Below the pieces are notes generated by a model. It saw nothing but the letters and a program-made list of their open reading frames with translations, was not told where the DNA came from and made no database searches. Position numbers and translations under genes: made by a program. Below, piece by piece: positions 1-8,454 of a DNA stretch of 64,000 nt (its first letter is position 1; each line of letters starts with the position of its first letter). Source of the stretch: JAVBOW01 sp031550125. Lineage in GTDB: Bacteria; Bacteroidota; Bacteroidia; Bacteroidales; Rikenellaceae. The DNA lies in NCBI GenBank assembly GCA_031550125.1, contig JAVBOW010000006.1, positions 1 to 64,000 of the forward strand. Direction: 5' to 3'.

Positions 1-11
1 GCCCAAAAACA

Positions 12-46
12 AAAATCGCCGAGATGTCTTGAATCTCAGCGATTTT
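12..46 (-). terminator. Terminator of tRNA-Ser
   Basis: A 14-base stem (aaaatcgccgagat with atctcagcgatttt, one mismatch) with a 7-base loop lies just downstream of tRNA-Ser on the minus strand and is followed there by a T-rich tail. It fits an intrinsic terminator. Confidence 0.75.
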
Positions 47-66
47 CCTAATATTGCTATGTTACC

Positions 67-156
67 TGGCGGAGAGGGGGGGATTCGAACCCCCGATACC
101 CGTAAGAGTATAACGGTTTTCGAGACCGCCCCATTCAACCGCTCTGGCACCTCTCC
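67..156 (-). tRNA. tRNA-Ser (anticodon CGA), CCA encoded
   Basis: On the minus strand the 7-bp acceptor stem GGAGAGG/CCTCTCC, the T-arm GGTTCGAATCC, a long variable arm typical of class II tRNAs, and an anticodon loop CTCGAAA (anticodon CGA) are all visible. The 3' GCCA (discriminator plus CCA) is encoded at 67-70. Decodes UCG. Confidence 0.95.
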
Positions 157-203
157 TTCAGTATTTTTGCAATCCGCTTGCGGTTTAAGCGGATTAACGG
201 GTG

Positions 204-211
204 CAAATGTA
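204..211 (-). promoter_or_regulatory. -7 box upstream of tRNA-Ser
   Basis: TACATTTG on the minus strand matches the Bacteroidetes -7 consensus TAnnTTTG, about 48 bases before the tRNA 5' end. A 9-bp hairpin (171-195) lies in the leader. No good -33 box was seen. Confidence 0.5.
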
Positions 212-273
212 GTAAAATTTTGCGATATCCCTCATCCCGGCGGCAAAATCTATGCGATTTTATCCGGCGGATT

Positions 274-1530
274 CTATTTGCCGACTTTGACCGTTTCCCA
301 CAATTTCGTCCTGAGTGCCGAAGATATCAAACCCTGGTTGGTGCGGGAGGGGTTAACCCTGTTGCTTAGAAACACCATAAAGCGGTTGCGCGACGGGTCG
401 ATCCATATTATCGTGCCGGTATAACCGGTATGTCCGTATCCGCCCCACATGGGCGAAGAGGGCGTGTTGCGGTCGAAACCCAGGCCGCCGGAGGTGAAGA
501 GGCGGACGGTGGCGGGCGATATTATATGCCGGCCGGCAAGCGTACCATCGCCGAGAAGCATCATGCAGTAGCGCGACAGATCGGCGGCGTTGGAAAAAAG
601 GCCTGCGTTGCCACCGACGTTATCGCTTACGGCCGCTATTTCGTCGTGAGTGTAGCCCCGCAGCAAGCCCCGTTGCATCAGCACGTCGTCTTCTGTGGGT
701 ATTATCTTTTCGGGCGACGTCCATTCGAGCGGACGGTAGCCGGTTTGTGCCATCTCCATTTCTGCGTATATCCCCGCAACGAATCTATCGAGCGGCATAT
801 CAGATACTTTTTCGACTACCAGTTTTAGCAGGTGGAAATTGAGATCGGAATAGAGGCGTTTACCCCTCCCCGTGGCCTTGAAACTATTCACTATTCCGGC
901 CTGTAGCAGGGAGTCGACCGCAGGGTTGACATAAACCTCCTCTCCAGCCCTGCGGTAACCGTCACGAGCGCAGAAAGAGACTAATGTTGTGTCGCAACAC
1001 GCTTTGTCGCAGATATATGCGCTACGATCCACCATTCTCTCATAGCCTTCTCTGCGGGAAGGGCTTATGAGCGGCAGGCCGGCAGGATTGAAAAACAAAT
1101 ATTTATAAACGGATATGTTGCCCAGCCCGGAAGTGTGGGTGAGGAGTTCGCGTACGGTGAGCGAAGCTATTGGAGAAACGGCGTAGTCGGGCAGTAGCGC
1201 TCCCACCCGGTCGTCCAGCCCGAGCGAGGCCAGGTCGTAAAGGCGCATGACGGCCAGCGTGGTGGATACTATCTTGGTGCATGACGCCAGGTCGTAGACG
1301 TCGTCGCGGTCGACTGGCTGTACGCGAGTGTAGTCCTGCCAGCCGTAACGGCGGTCGAAAAGTATACCATCCCGGCAGCCGACGGCTATCGACGCGCCGG
1401 GATAATAGCCTTTGGCTACGCCTGTCTTCATGAGCGAATCGATGCGCGCCGCCGTACCTGCCGGCAACGCGGCGGCGCAATGGATCGCAATGCAAAGCGA
1501 CGCCAGGAGCAGGCGGAGTTTATCTTTCAT
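274..1530 (-). CDS. Secreted serine hydrolase, beta-lactamase/AmiE-like (PF00144)
   Basis: 418 residues with an N-terminal signal peptide. The SxxK nucleophile motif appears as SCTK near residue 86, followed by a YSDLN segment in the position of the second YxN-type motif and HTGYTGT in the position of the third, as in the beta-lactamase-fold esterase/amidase family. It is the last gene of glmS-namZ-GH20-hydrolase and overlaps the GH20 gene by 11 bases. In Bacillus subtilis the namZ-nagZ-amiE cluster has a PF00144 N-acetylmuramyl-L-alanine amidase in the same place, so an AmiE-like role (removing stem peptides from muropeptides) is inferred from context. A general esterase or D-Ala-D-Ala peptidase cannot be excluded from sequence alone. 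Confidence 0.85.
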   Translation of the reverse strand: MKDKLRLLLASLCIAIHCAAALPAGTAARIDSLMKTGVAKGYYPGASIAVGCRDGILFDRRYGWQDYTRVQPVDRDDVYDLASCTKIVSTTLAVMRLYDLASLGLDDRVGALLPDYAVSPIASLTVRELLTHTSGLGNISVYKYLFFNPAGLPLISPSRREGYERMVDRSAYICDKACCDTTLVSFCARDGYRRAGEEVYVNPAVDSLLQAGIVNSFKATGRGKRLYSDLNFHLLKLVVEKVSDMPLDRFVAGIYAEMEMAQTGYRPLEWTSPEKIIPTEDDVLMQRGLLRGYTHDEIAAVSDNVGGNAGLFSNAADLSRYCMMLLGDGTLAGRHIISPATVRLFTSGGLGFDRNTPSSPMWGGYGHTGYTGTIIWIDPSRNRFMVFLSNRVNPSRTNQGLISSALRTKLWETVKVGK

Positions 1531-4087
1531 CCTCGAGCGGCAGTATTTTAAGGTCCTGCAGAATAACGTTGCTTTCGCCGTTGCCGGAGACCGAGGATGT
1601 TATTCTCACCGCCTTCACCGGGCCTGACGGGATAATCACGGCGCGTCCGTCCCTGAGCTCCCCGGCGGGCGTGAAGGTGCGGCCGTCGGCGCTGATCTCC
1701 ACCCCTCCGAACGGCATCAAATAGCGCGGCATATGATAGAATCCCGTGCGTATGTCTATGCTGCGGCATTCCACCGGCGCGGCGAAGGTGTAGGTCACGT
1801 TGTCGCCGGGAAGGCATGTGCGCGAGGTACGTCCGTAGGAGGTGAAGTTATAGTCTGCGGCGCGGGCGAACGGCGAACGCGGATCTTGCGGCATGGACGA
1901 GGTGATGGTCACCTCCGGTTCGATATAAGGCGAGCGTTCCAGCGAAACGCCGATATCTGTGGGCAGGGCGCTGTCGTTGGACATGGACAGGGTTATAACG
2001 CCTCCTGTCGTACGTTCGGTGGAATATATGCGCATGTTGTGCAACGGGTTTATCCTCTGTCCGTTCCGTATGATATAATACGAGGTGTCGGCCGCCGTGA
2101 CGGCAAGCGAGGTTATCGACGCTTCGCCCCGCGGCTGTCCGAGGCGCAGGTACCACAACCCCGGGGCGGGCATGGGTATCTCTATCGATGCCGCGCCATA
2201 TGCATCCAGATGCGCCTCAGTCGTTATTGCCGGAACCACGGCGACGCTTTTGGCGTCGTCGCGCCAGGCGCGGAAGAGGTATTTCGAGATGTCGCCGTCC
2301 TTTGCGCTCAGGCGGTGGCGGTAGGAGGGCGAATCCTCGCCGGGTTGCGAAAGGTCGGCCGTGTAGCGTATGGCGGTATATCCGCAACGCTCCGCCGTTT
2401 CGATGGCCTGGCCGTCGTACACGGCCGCCGGAGGCGGCAAGCGGTAGGTTATGCCCATGGCGGCCATACGGTCGGCGTGGACGCCGTACAGGCGGGAGTT
2501 GAAATCGTCCGTATCGCGCGATCCCGGGCGTCTCCAGCCTACCTCGGCCAGGGCGCATATGCGTGGATAGCATTGGTAATAAAGATAATCCTCGTTATCC
2601 TGCGAGAGGTAAATCTCGCTGAAGAACGATCCCTCTACGCCGATTACGTTACGCATAGCCTCGGGCGTGAATCCCATAGCTTCGAAATCGAGCGAATGGG
2701 TGCGGTCGGCGGTGAATACGCAGGCCCACACCTGGCCCGGCTCCGAAGCTATCTGGCGCATGTCGAAATAGAAGTAGTCGCCCGGCATGACCACGGTGGG
2801 GTAGCCCATTAAGGCGGCGTTGCGGGCGGCTCGCATATTCTCCCATCCGTGGACTCGGGTGGTGGCGCGAGGCATTTTGCCGCTCGCCGCCGCTTCGTTC
2901 CATACGGCCGGTTTTTTGCCGTTGGCGGCGAGTATCTCCGTAAGGCGTCCGGTGAAAATATCCATAAGGGCGTCGGCGTCGCCGGCCAACGCTTTGCATC
3001 GCGGGCAGGCGCGCCATTGCCCTTTGGACACTTCGTCGCCGCCTATGTGTATGTACTCCGACGGGAATAGGGCGCAGACCTCGGACAGCACGGCCGAGAG
3101 CATGGCGTAATTCTCTTCACGCGCCACGCACCACACTTCGCGGCGATCATAACCGGCCGACGCCGACACGTCGTGCTTGCCTGTACACAAAATCTCAGGG
3201 TAGGCGCGGGCGGCGGCGCGCGAATGGCCCGGCAACTCTATTTCAGGGATGATCTCTATATTGTGGAACGCGGCGTACTCTACTATCTCCCTTATTTCCT
3301 GCTGGGTGTAGTATCCGCCGTACACCCTGTTCCATGCGCCGTAAATGGGTTTGAGGGGAAGGTCAGGCCCCCGGAAAGCTCCTTTGGCCGTAAGGTCGGG
3401 ATAACTTTTTATCTCTATCCGCCACCCTTCGTCATCCGTCAGGTGCCAGTGAAAACGGTTGATCTTATGGAAAGCCAGGCGGTCGATGAATTTCTTCACT
3501 CCCTCGGCGGGAGTGAAGGTGCGGGCTACGTCGAGCATCATGCCCCGGTAGGGGAAACAGGGATAGTCCGATATTTCCACGCAGCCGGCCTTCAGTTTGT
3601 CGTGTCGCATTTTCCGTGCGTAAATCTCCGGCGGCAGGAGTTGCAGGAATGTCTGTACGCCGTAGAACAAGCCTCCCCGGTCGACGCCGGTTATTTCAGC
3701 TCCGTGAGGCGTGACCGTAACGGTGTATCCGTCGGCGGGCATCAGCAACCTCGAATCGTCGGGACAGGCAAGCGCCGGATTTATCGAAAGCCTTATGCGC
3801 TCTTCGCCCGGGCCGGGCAGGCCGTCAGACGCCGGCGACGCCGTTTCCAACGGGTGTCCTATCCACGCCCCGAGCCATCCGTTGAGATAGGCGGCCAGAT
3901 CCATGGCCGACGCGTCGGCGCATATTACCGTCTGCCTGTCCACGGTGAATACGCCGTGGCGCTGCGCCATTTTTACAGGCAGAGGGAGAAGGTCGGCCTT
4001 TTCGCGGGCTGACGCGGCAGCGGCGGACAACGCCGCCGCAACGCATATCATATATCGTAAAAACGTCATGCGGTAATCATTCATCAT
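1520..4087 (-). CDS. Secreted family 20 beta-N-acetylhexosaminidase with C-terminal discoidin-like domain
   Basis: 855 residues. A signal peptide is followed by a GH20b N-terminal domain (about 35-165), the GH20 TIM barrel with HIGGDEV carrying the Asp-Glu catalytic pair near residues 348-350, then a linker and a C-terminal F5/8-type beta-sandwich. It removes terminal GlcNAc/GalNAc in the periplasm or on the surface. Overlaps namZ by 11 bases (several nested starts at 4087, 4084 and 4069; the one at 4069 gives the tidiest signal peptide) and the hydrolase by 11 bases. Its place between NamZ and an AmiE-like hydrolase suggests it acts on muropeptide GlcNAc, the job done by GH3 NagZ in other bacteria; host glycans are the alternative substrate. 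Confidence 0.93.
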   Translation of the reverse strand: MMNDYRMTFLRYMICVAAALSAAAASAREKADLLPLPVKMAQRHGVFTVDRQTVICADASAMDLAAYLNGWLGAWIGHPLETASPASDGLPGPGEERIRLSINPALACPDDSRLLMPADGYTVTVTPHGAEITGVDRGGLFYGVQTFLQLLPPEIYARKMRHDKLKAGCVEISDYPCFPYRGMMLDVARTFTPAEGVKKFIDRLAFHKINRFHWHLTDDEGWRIEIKSYPDLTAKGAFRGPDLPLKPIYGAWNRVYGGYYTQQEIREIVEYAAFHNIEIIPEIELPGHSRAAARAYPEILCTGKHDVSASAGYDRREVWCVAREENYAMLSAVLSEVCALFPSEYIHIGGDEVSKGQWRACPRCKALAGDADALMDIFTGRLTEILAANGKKPAVWNEAAASGKMPRATTRVHGWENMRAARNAALMGYPTVVMPGDYFYFDMRQIASEPGQVWACVFTADRTHSLDFEAMGFTPEAMRNVIGVEGSFFSEIYLSQDNEDYLYYQCYPRICALAEVGWRRPGSRDTDDFNSRLYGVHADRMAAMGITYRLPPPAAVYDGQAIETAERCGYTAIRYTADLSQPGEDSPSYRHRLSAKDGDISKYLFRAWRDDAKSVAVVPAITTEAHLDAYGAASIEIPMPAPGLWYLRLGQPRGEASITSLAVTAADTSYYIIRNGQRINPLHNMRIYSTERTTGGVITLSMSNDSALPTDIGVSLERSPYIEPEVTITSSMPQDPRSPFARAADYNFTSYGRTSRTCLPGDNVTYTFAAPVECRSIDIRTGFYHMPRYLMPFGGVEISADGRTFTPAGELRDGRAVIIPSGPVKAVRITSSVSGNGESNVILQDLKILPLEDER

Positions 4088-5243
4088 ATAAAAGGTAGGG
4101 TAGGCGGCGGATGCGGAAACGCTCGACGCCGTCCGTCCAGCCGGCCTTTATTTCGGCGGCAGCCGCGCCGCGTTCTATCATTTCGCGTACATAGGCCGCG
4201 CCCATCAGCTTTTCAAACATGGGGTTGAAAAACCCTCTCTTGTCAGGCATGGCGGCATAGGCCGAAACGAGATAGGAGAGGTCGACGCCGCCGGAGATTA
4301 TATCTTCGTCGTCAGGCGCGCTGCGAAGGTCCCGTCCGCGGCACGTCCGTCCTTTCAGCGGCGGTTCGGCGGAACCGTACATGGCCTTGGGGGTGAACGT
4401 AAAATCATACTCGCCCCCCTGTAGCGCCGGATGGCCGAAGACCTGGAAGGGGAAAGGGGTGCCGCGGCCCACGCTAAGCGCGGTACCTTCCATGCAGCAT
4501 AGCGACGCATAAAGATATATCGCCCTCATATTAGGAAGGTTGGGCGACGGCGGCAACGGCAATTCGTAACGTGTGGAGTGGGTGTAGCCGAGGCACGGGA
4601 CAACCTTAAGGTTACACTTTACGTCCCCCGCAAGCCACCCTTCGGCGTTGATCATAATGGCCAGCTCGCCCAGGGTCATGCCATGTACGACGGGAATGGG
4701 ATGCATGCCCACGAACGAGCGGTAGCGATCTTCCATAACCGGGCCGTCCACGTACATGCCGTTGGGATTGGGCCTGTCGAGGAGTATCATCGGCTTGCCC
4801 GTCTCCGCGCACGTCTCCATCATGTAATGCATCGAGGAGAGGTAAGTATAGTACCTCAGCCCCACGTCCTGTATATCGAACAGCACCACGTCGAGTTTGC
4901 GGACGTCGTCCTGGCGCGGTTTGCGGCTTGCGCCGTATATGGAGACCACCTCCACGCCGGTCTCCGCATCACGGTAGCCGGCAACCTTTTCTCCGGCGTC
5001 CGCACGTCCCCGGAAACCGTGTTCGGGGGCGAAGACAACCTTTACGTCCACTCCGAGCGAGAGCAGCGTATCGACTAAGTGGCGATTGCCGACCATGCCG
5101 GTGTGGTTGGTCAGTATCCCCACCTTCCTGCCCTTTATAAGCGGCAGGTAGACATCCATGCGCTCGGCTCCGACGACCACCCCGGCGCGCAACGCGCCGG
5201 CCGACAGCAGGACGGCGAGCAGTAATGCGACTGCTTTATTCAA
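4077..5243 (-). CDS. namZ: Exo-beta-N-acetylmuramidase NamZ-like (DUF1343, GH171)
   Basis: 388 residues with signal peptide, full length for the family. Conserved blocks seen are PEHGFRG near residue 75, FDIQDVG..YYTY, LLDRPNPN and EGT.LSVGRGTPFPF. Family members from Bacillus and Bacteroidetes cleave MurNAc from the non-reducing end of peptidoglycan fragments. It overlaps glmS by 8 bases and the GH20 gene by 11, so translation is probably coupled. The neighbours (GlcN-6-P synthase, hexosaminidase, putative muramyl amidase) fit cell-wall sugar recycling. Confidence 0.9.
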   Translation of the reverse strand: MNKAVALLLAVLLSAGALRAGVVVGAERMDVYLPLIKGRKVGILTNHTGMVGNRHLVDTLLSLGVDVKVVFAPEHGFRGRADAGEKVAGYRDAETGVEVVSIYGASRKPRQDDVRKLDVVLFDIQDVGLRYYTYLSSMHYMMETCAETGKPMILLDRPNPNGMYVDGPVMEDRYRSFVGMHPIPVVHGMTLGELAIMINAEGWLAGDVKCNLKVVPCLGYTHSTRYELPLPPSPNLPNMRAIYLYASLCCMEGTALSVGRGTPFPFQVFGHPALQGGEYDFTFTPKAMYGSAEPPLKGRTCRGRDLRSAPDDEDIISGGVDLSYLVSAYAAMPDKRGFFNPMFEKLMGAAYVREMIERGAAAAEIKAGWTDGVERFRIRRLPYLLYDE

Positions 5244-7080
5244 CGGTAACCGATTTGGCGAGGTTGCGCGGCTGGTCGACGTCGCGACCCTTGTTTACCG
5301 CAATATAATACGCCAGCAATTGCAGCGGCACGGAAGCGAGTATCGGCGCGAGGCATTCCGAAACGTGGGGAATGGATATGCAGTAGTCGGCAATGCCGTG
5401 TACGGCGTTGTCGCCATCCGACACCACGGCTATGACGCGGCCCTTGCGGGCTTTCACCTCCTGTATATTGCTTACGGTCTTTTCGTAGATACGGTCGGCC
5501 GTAGCTATCACCACCACGGGCATCTCGGCGTCGATCAGGGCTATGGGGCCGTGTTTCATCTCGGCGGCGGGATAACCCTCCGCATGTATGTAGGATATCT
5601 CTTTGAGCTTCAGTGCGCCCTCCAGGGCCGCCGGATAGTTGTATCCCCTCCCGAGGTATATGAAGTTGTGGGCGTAGGTGAAAATTTTGGAGAGGTCTTT
5701 GATCTGCCCGTCCAGTTTGAGTACCTGTTCGACAAGCCCCGGCAGGCGTTGCAGGTCGGCCACGGTGTCCATGAAAGCCTGCTCGCTTATTGTGCCTTTC
5801 TCGCGCGCCAGCGTAAGGGCGAGCATCGCAAGCACCGTCACCTGGCCGGTGAAGGCCTTGGTGGAGGCCACGCCTATCTCCGGCCCCACGTGGATGTAAG
5901 CGCCGGAATCGGTGGCGCGCGATATGGACGATCCCACCACGTTGCATATCCCGAAGATGAACGCGCCGTGTTCCTTGGCAAGCTCCAGTGCGGCTAACGT
6001 GTCGGCCGTCTCGCCCGACTGCGATATGGCTATCACTATGTCGTCGGGATAAAGCACCGGGTTGCGGTAACGGAATTCGGAGGCGTACTCCACCTCCACC
6101 GGTATGCGGCAAAGGTCCTCGATCAGGTGTTCGCCTATGAGCGCCGCGTGCCACGACGTACCGCACGCCACGATTATTATGCGGCGGGCGCTCATGAAAC
6201 GGGCCTTATGGTCGATGACGCCGGAAAGCACCACGTTGGTACCCTCCACGTTCACCCGGCCGCGAATGCAGTCGCGCAGGGTTTTGGGCTGCTCGTATAT
6301 CTCCTTGAGCATGAAGTGGGGATAGCCGCCCTTTTCGAGCTGCGAAATGCTCATCGCCAGGCGGCTCACGTCGGGCGTACTCTCCACATTGCTTAGGTTT
6401 ACCACCTTGAGCGGTTTGTTGCGGTTAATTATGGCGACCTCCTCGTCCTGTATGTAAACGACCCTGTCCGTATATTCCACTATAGGGGTGGCGTCCGAGG
6501 CGAGGAAGAATTCGCCCTCGCCCAGACCCACCACCAGGGGACTGCTTTTGCGGGCGGCTATTATTTCGTCGTGGTTGTCTTTGCTTATAACGGCTATGGC
6601 GTATGCGCCCACCACCTCTTTCAGCGCCAGTTGGATGGCCTCCACGAGCGTGCAGCCGTTGCCGCTTTTTATATACTCGATGAGCTGTATGAGGACTTCC
6701 GTGTCCGTATCGCTGCGGAAGGTGTAGCCATTGGCTTTGAGAGCCTCTTTAAGGATGCCGTAATTCTCTATTATACCGTTGTGTATCAGCGCCAGCGTCT
6801 CCGTCTCCGAATAATGGGGGTGGGCGTTGGCGTCGTTGGGTTCGCCGTGGGTGGCCCAGCGGGTGTGGGCTATGCCTATATTGCCGCTGGTGTCGCTGTT
6901 ACCCGCATATTTTTCGAGTTCGGCAACCTTGCCCTTGCATTTATAGACGTTAAGGCCGCCGCCGCCGTTTACCAACGCCACGCCGGCGCTGTCGTAGCCC
7001 CGGTACTCGAGGCGGTGTAATCCCTTGATCAATATAGGATAGGCCTCTCGCCATCCTACGTATCCTACTATTCCGCACAT
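5236..7080 (-). CDS. glmS: Glutamine--fructose-6-phosphate aminotransferase (isomerizing)
   Basis: 614 residues. Begins MCGIVGYVG, so Cys2 becomes the N-terminal nucleophile of the glutaminase domain (about 1-225), followed by two SIS isomerase domains (about 285-600) and the conserved end QPRNLAKSVTVE. Makes glucosamine-6-phosphate from fructose-6-phosphate and glutamine, the first step to UDP-GlcNAc. It is first in an operon with namZ, GH20 and a serine hydrolase. No glmS ribozyme can be recognised in the 67-base upstream gap, which only has room for the divergent promoters. Confidence 0.98.
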   Translation of the reverse strand: MCGIVGYVGWREAYPILIKGLHRLEYRGYDSAGVALVNGGGGLNVYKCKGKVAELEKYAGNSDTSGNIGIAHTRWATHGEPNDANAHPHYSETETLALIHNGIIENYGILKEALKANGYTFRSDTDTEVLIQLIEYIKSGNGCTLVEAIQLALKEVVGAYAIAVISKDNHDEIIAARKSSPLVVGLGEGEFFLASDATPIVEYTDRVVYIQDEEVAIINRNKPLKVVNLSNVESTPDVSRLAMSISQLEKGGYPHFMLKEIYEQPKTLRDCIRGRVNVEGTNVVLSGVIDHKARFMSARRIIIVACGTSWHAALIGEHLIEDLCRIPVEVEYASEFRYRNPVLYPDDIVIAISQSGETADTLAALELAKEHGAFIFGICNVVGSSISRATDSGAYIHVGPEIGVASTKAFTGQVTVLAMLALTLAREKGTISEQAFMDTVADLQRLPGLVEQVLKLDGQIKDLSKIFTYAHNFIYLGRGYNYPAALEGALKLKEISYIHAEGYPAAEMKHGPIALIDAEMPVVVIATADRIYEKTVSNIQEVKARKGRVIAVVSDGDNAVHGIADYCISIPHVSECLAPILASVPLQLLAYYIAVNKGRDVDQPRNLAKSVTVE

Positions 7081-7100
7081 ATCCTATAAGGTTTAATGTG

Positions 7101-7108
7101 CAAAAATA
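7101..7108 (-). promoter_or_regulatory. -7 box of the glmS operon
   Basis: TATTTTTG on the minus strand matches TAnnTTTG and lies 20 bases before the glmS start. It faces the mazG promoter in a 67-base gap, so the two transcripts start within about 50 bases of each other. Confidence 0.6.
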
Positions 7109-7128
7109 CATTTTTCGGAGCAAAATAT

Positions 7129-7136
7129 TACCTTTG
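7129..7136 (+). promoter_or_regulatory. -7 box of mazG
   Basis: TACCTTTG matches TAnnTTTG exactly and ends 11 bases before the first ATG of mazG, leaving almost no 5' leader. The second in-frame ATG at 7160 is therefore a real alternative start. Confidence 0.6.
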
Positions 7137-7147
7137 TAGGTCAATAA

Positions 7148-7942
7148 ATGCAGAGAGTCATGCAAGAAAGCCTCGCAGCCTTCGACAGGCTGCTGAAAAT
7201 CATGGACCGCCTGAGGGAGGAATGCCCTTGGGATCGCAAGCAAACCTTCGAATCGCTAAGGAACAACACTATAGAGGAGGTGTACGAGTTGGTGGACGCC
7301 ATAACGGACGACGATATGCAGGAGGTTTGCGGCGAGCTGGGAGACCTTTTGCTGCACGTGGTATTCTACGCCCGCATGGGACGTGAAAGAGGATCTTTCG
7401 ATATCACCGAGGTGTGTAACAGGATATGCGATAAGTTGATATATCGCCATCCGCACGTTTTTGGCTCTGCCGAGGCCGACTCGGCGGAAAAAGTCATGCA
7501 GAATTGGGAAGACCTCAAGCAAACCGAGCAGAAAGAGCGTCGCAGCGTTCTGGCCGGAGTGCCGCGCTCGCTGCCCGCCATGGTGAAAGCCTACCGCGTA
7601 GGGGCCAAGGCCGCCTCGGCGGGCTTCGACTGGGAGAAACCGGAAGACGTGTGGGATAAGGTGAAGGAGGAGACGGGAGAGGTTGAGCAGGAGATGGTTT
7701 CGGGCGACAGTAAACACATGGAGGAGGAGTTCGGAGACCTTTTCTTCGCAATGATAAACGCCGCCCGCCTCTACGGGGTGGATCCCGAGCTGGCGCTGGA
7801 ACGCAGTAACCGCAAATTCATACGCCGTTTCACATATCTCGAAGAGGCGGTCGCCGCGTCGGGACGTACGCTGCGCGGCATGACGCTTGCAGAGATGGAA
7901 GAGATATGGCAACAATCTAAAAAACACGAACAATGGCAATAG
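7148..7942 (+). CDS. mazG: Nucleoside triphosphate pyrophosphohydrolase MazG
   Basis: 264 residues, full length. Two all-alpha MazG domains are visible: the first with TIEEVYELVDAI near residues 37-48, the second with EETGEVEQEM and EEEFGDLFFAMINAARL, which supply the acidic Mg-binding residues. Hydrolyses (d)NTPs to NMP and pyrophosphate, acting in house-cleaning. The start is ambiguous (7148 or 7160). It overlaps the next gene by 10 bases. Confidence 0.95.
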   Translation: MQRVMQESLAAFDRLLKIMDRLREECPWDRKQTFESLRNNTIEEVYELVDAITDDDMQEVCGELGDLLLHVVFYARMGRERGSFDITEVCNRICDKLIYRHPHVFGSAEADSAEKVMQNWEDLKQTEQKERRSVLAGVPRSLPAMVKAYRVGAKAASAGFDWEKPEDVWDKVKEETGEVEQEMVSGDSKHMEEEFGDLFFAMINAARLYGVDPELALERSNRKFIRRFTYLEEAVAASGRTLRGMTLAEMEEIWQQSKKHEQWQ

Positions 7943-8454
7943 TAAGGGAACTCAACGGAATAACGCCTGAAACGGGAGAAAACACTTTTCTGGCCGAAAC
8001 GGCGGTGTTGATAGGCGACGTCTCCACGGGACGCGACTGCAGCATATGGTACGGCGCGGTACTGCGCGGCGATGTGAATACCATAACCCTCGGCGACAGG
8101 GTGAACATACAGGACGGGGCGGTGATACACACCCTGTACAAACGCTCGCAAACCCATATCGGCAACGACGTGTCGGTGGGCCACAACGCCGTGATACACG
8201 GAGCGCGCATCGAGGACAAATGCCTTATCGGCATAGGATCGATAATCCTCGACAACGCCGTGGTGGGTACGGGATGCATAGTGGCGGCGGGGGCATTGGT
8301 GCTTACGGGCCAGATCCTCGAACCCAACAGCGTCTACGCGGGCGTGCCGGCCAAGAAAGTCAAAGATGTGGCTCCCGAGCAGAGGGAAGAGATCATAGAG
8401 CGCATCGCGCGCGACTACATGATGTACGCGTCGTGGTATAAGGAGGAAAAATGA
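7933..8454 (+). CDS. Gamma-carbonic anhydrase family protein (left-handed beta-helix)
   Basis: 173 residues of hexapeptide repeats typical of the YrdA/PaaY/CaiE group: IWYGAVLRGDVN, IQDGAVIH, VGHNAVIHG and the end GVPAKKV. Three histidines in the expected zinc-site order (VIH, VGH, VIH) are present. Enzymatic activity is not certain in this subgroup. Lies between mazG and a sensor kinase gene with 10- and 4-base overlaps. Confidence 0.9.
   Translation: MAIVRELNGITPETGENTFLAETAVLIGDVSTGRDCSIWYGAVLRGDVNTITLGDRVNIQDGAVIHTLYKRSQTHIGNDVSVGHNAVIHGARIEDKCLIGIGSIILDNAVVGTGCIVAAGALVLTGQILEPNSVYAGVPAKKVKDVAPEQREEIIERIARDYMMYASWYKEEK

Noticed and set aside
7081..7147. glmS ribozyme upstream of glmS
   Set aside because: Only 67 bases separate glmS from mazG and no ribozyme core is present.
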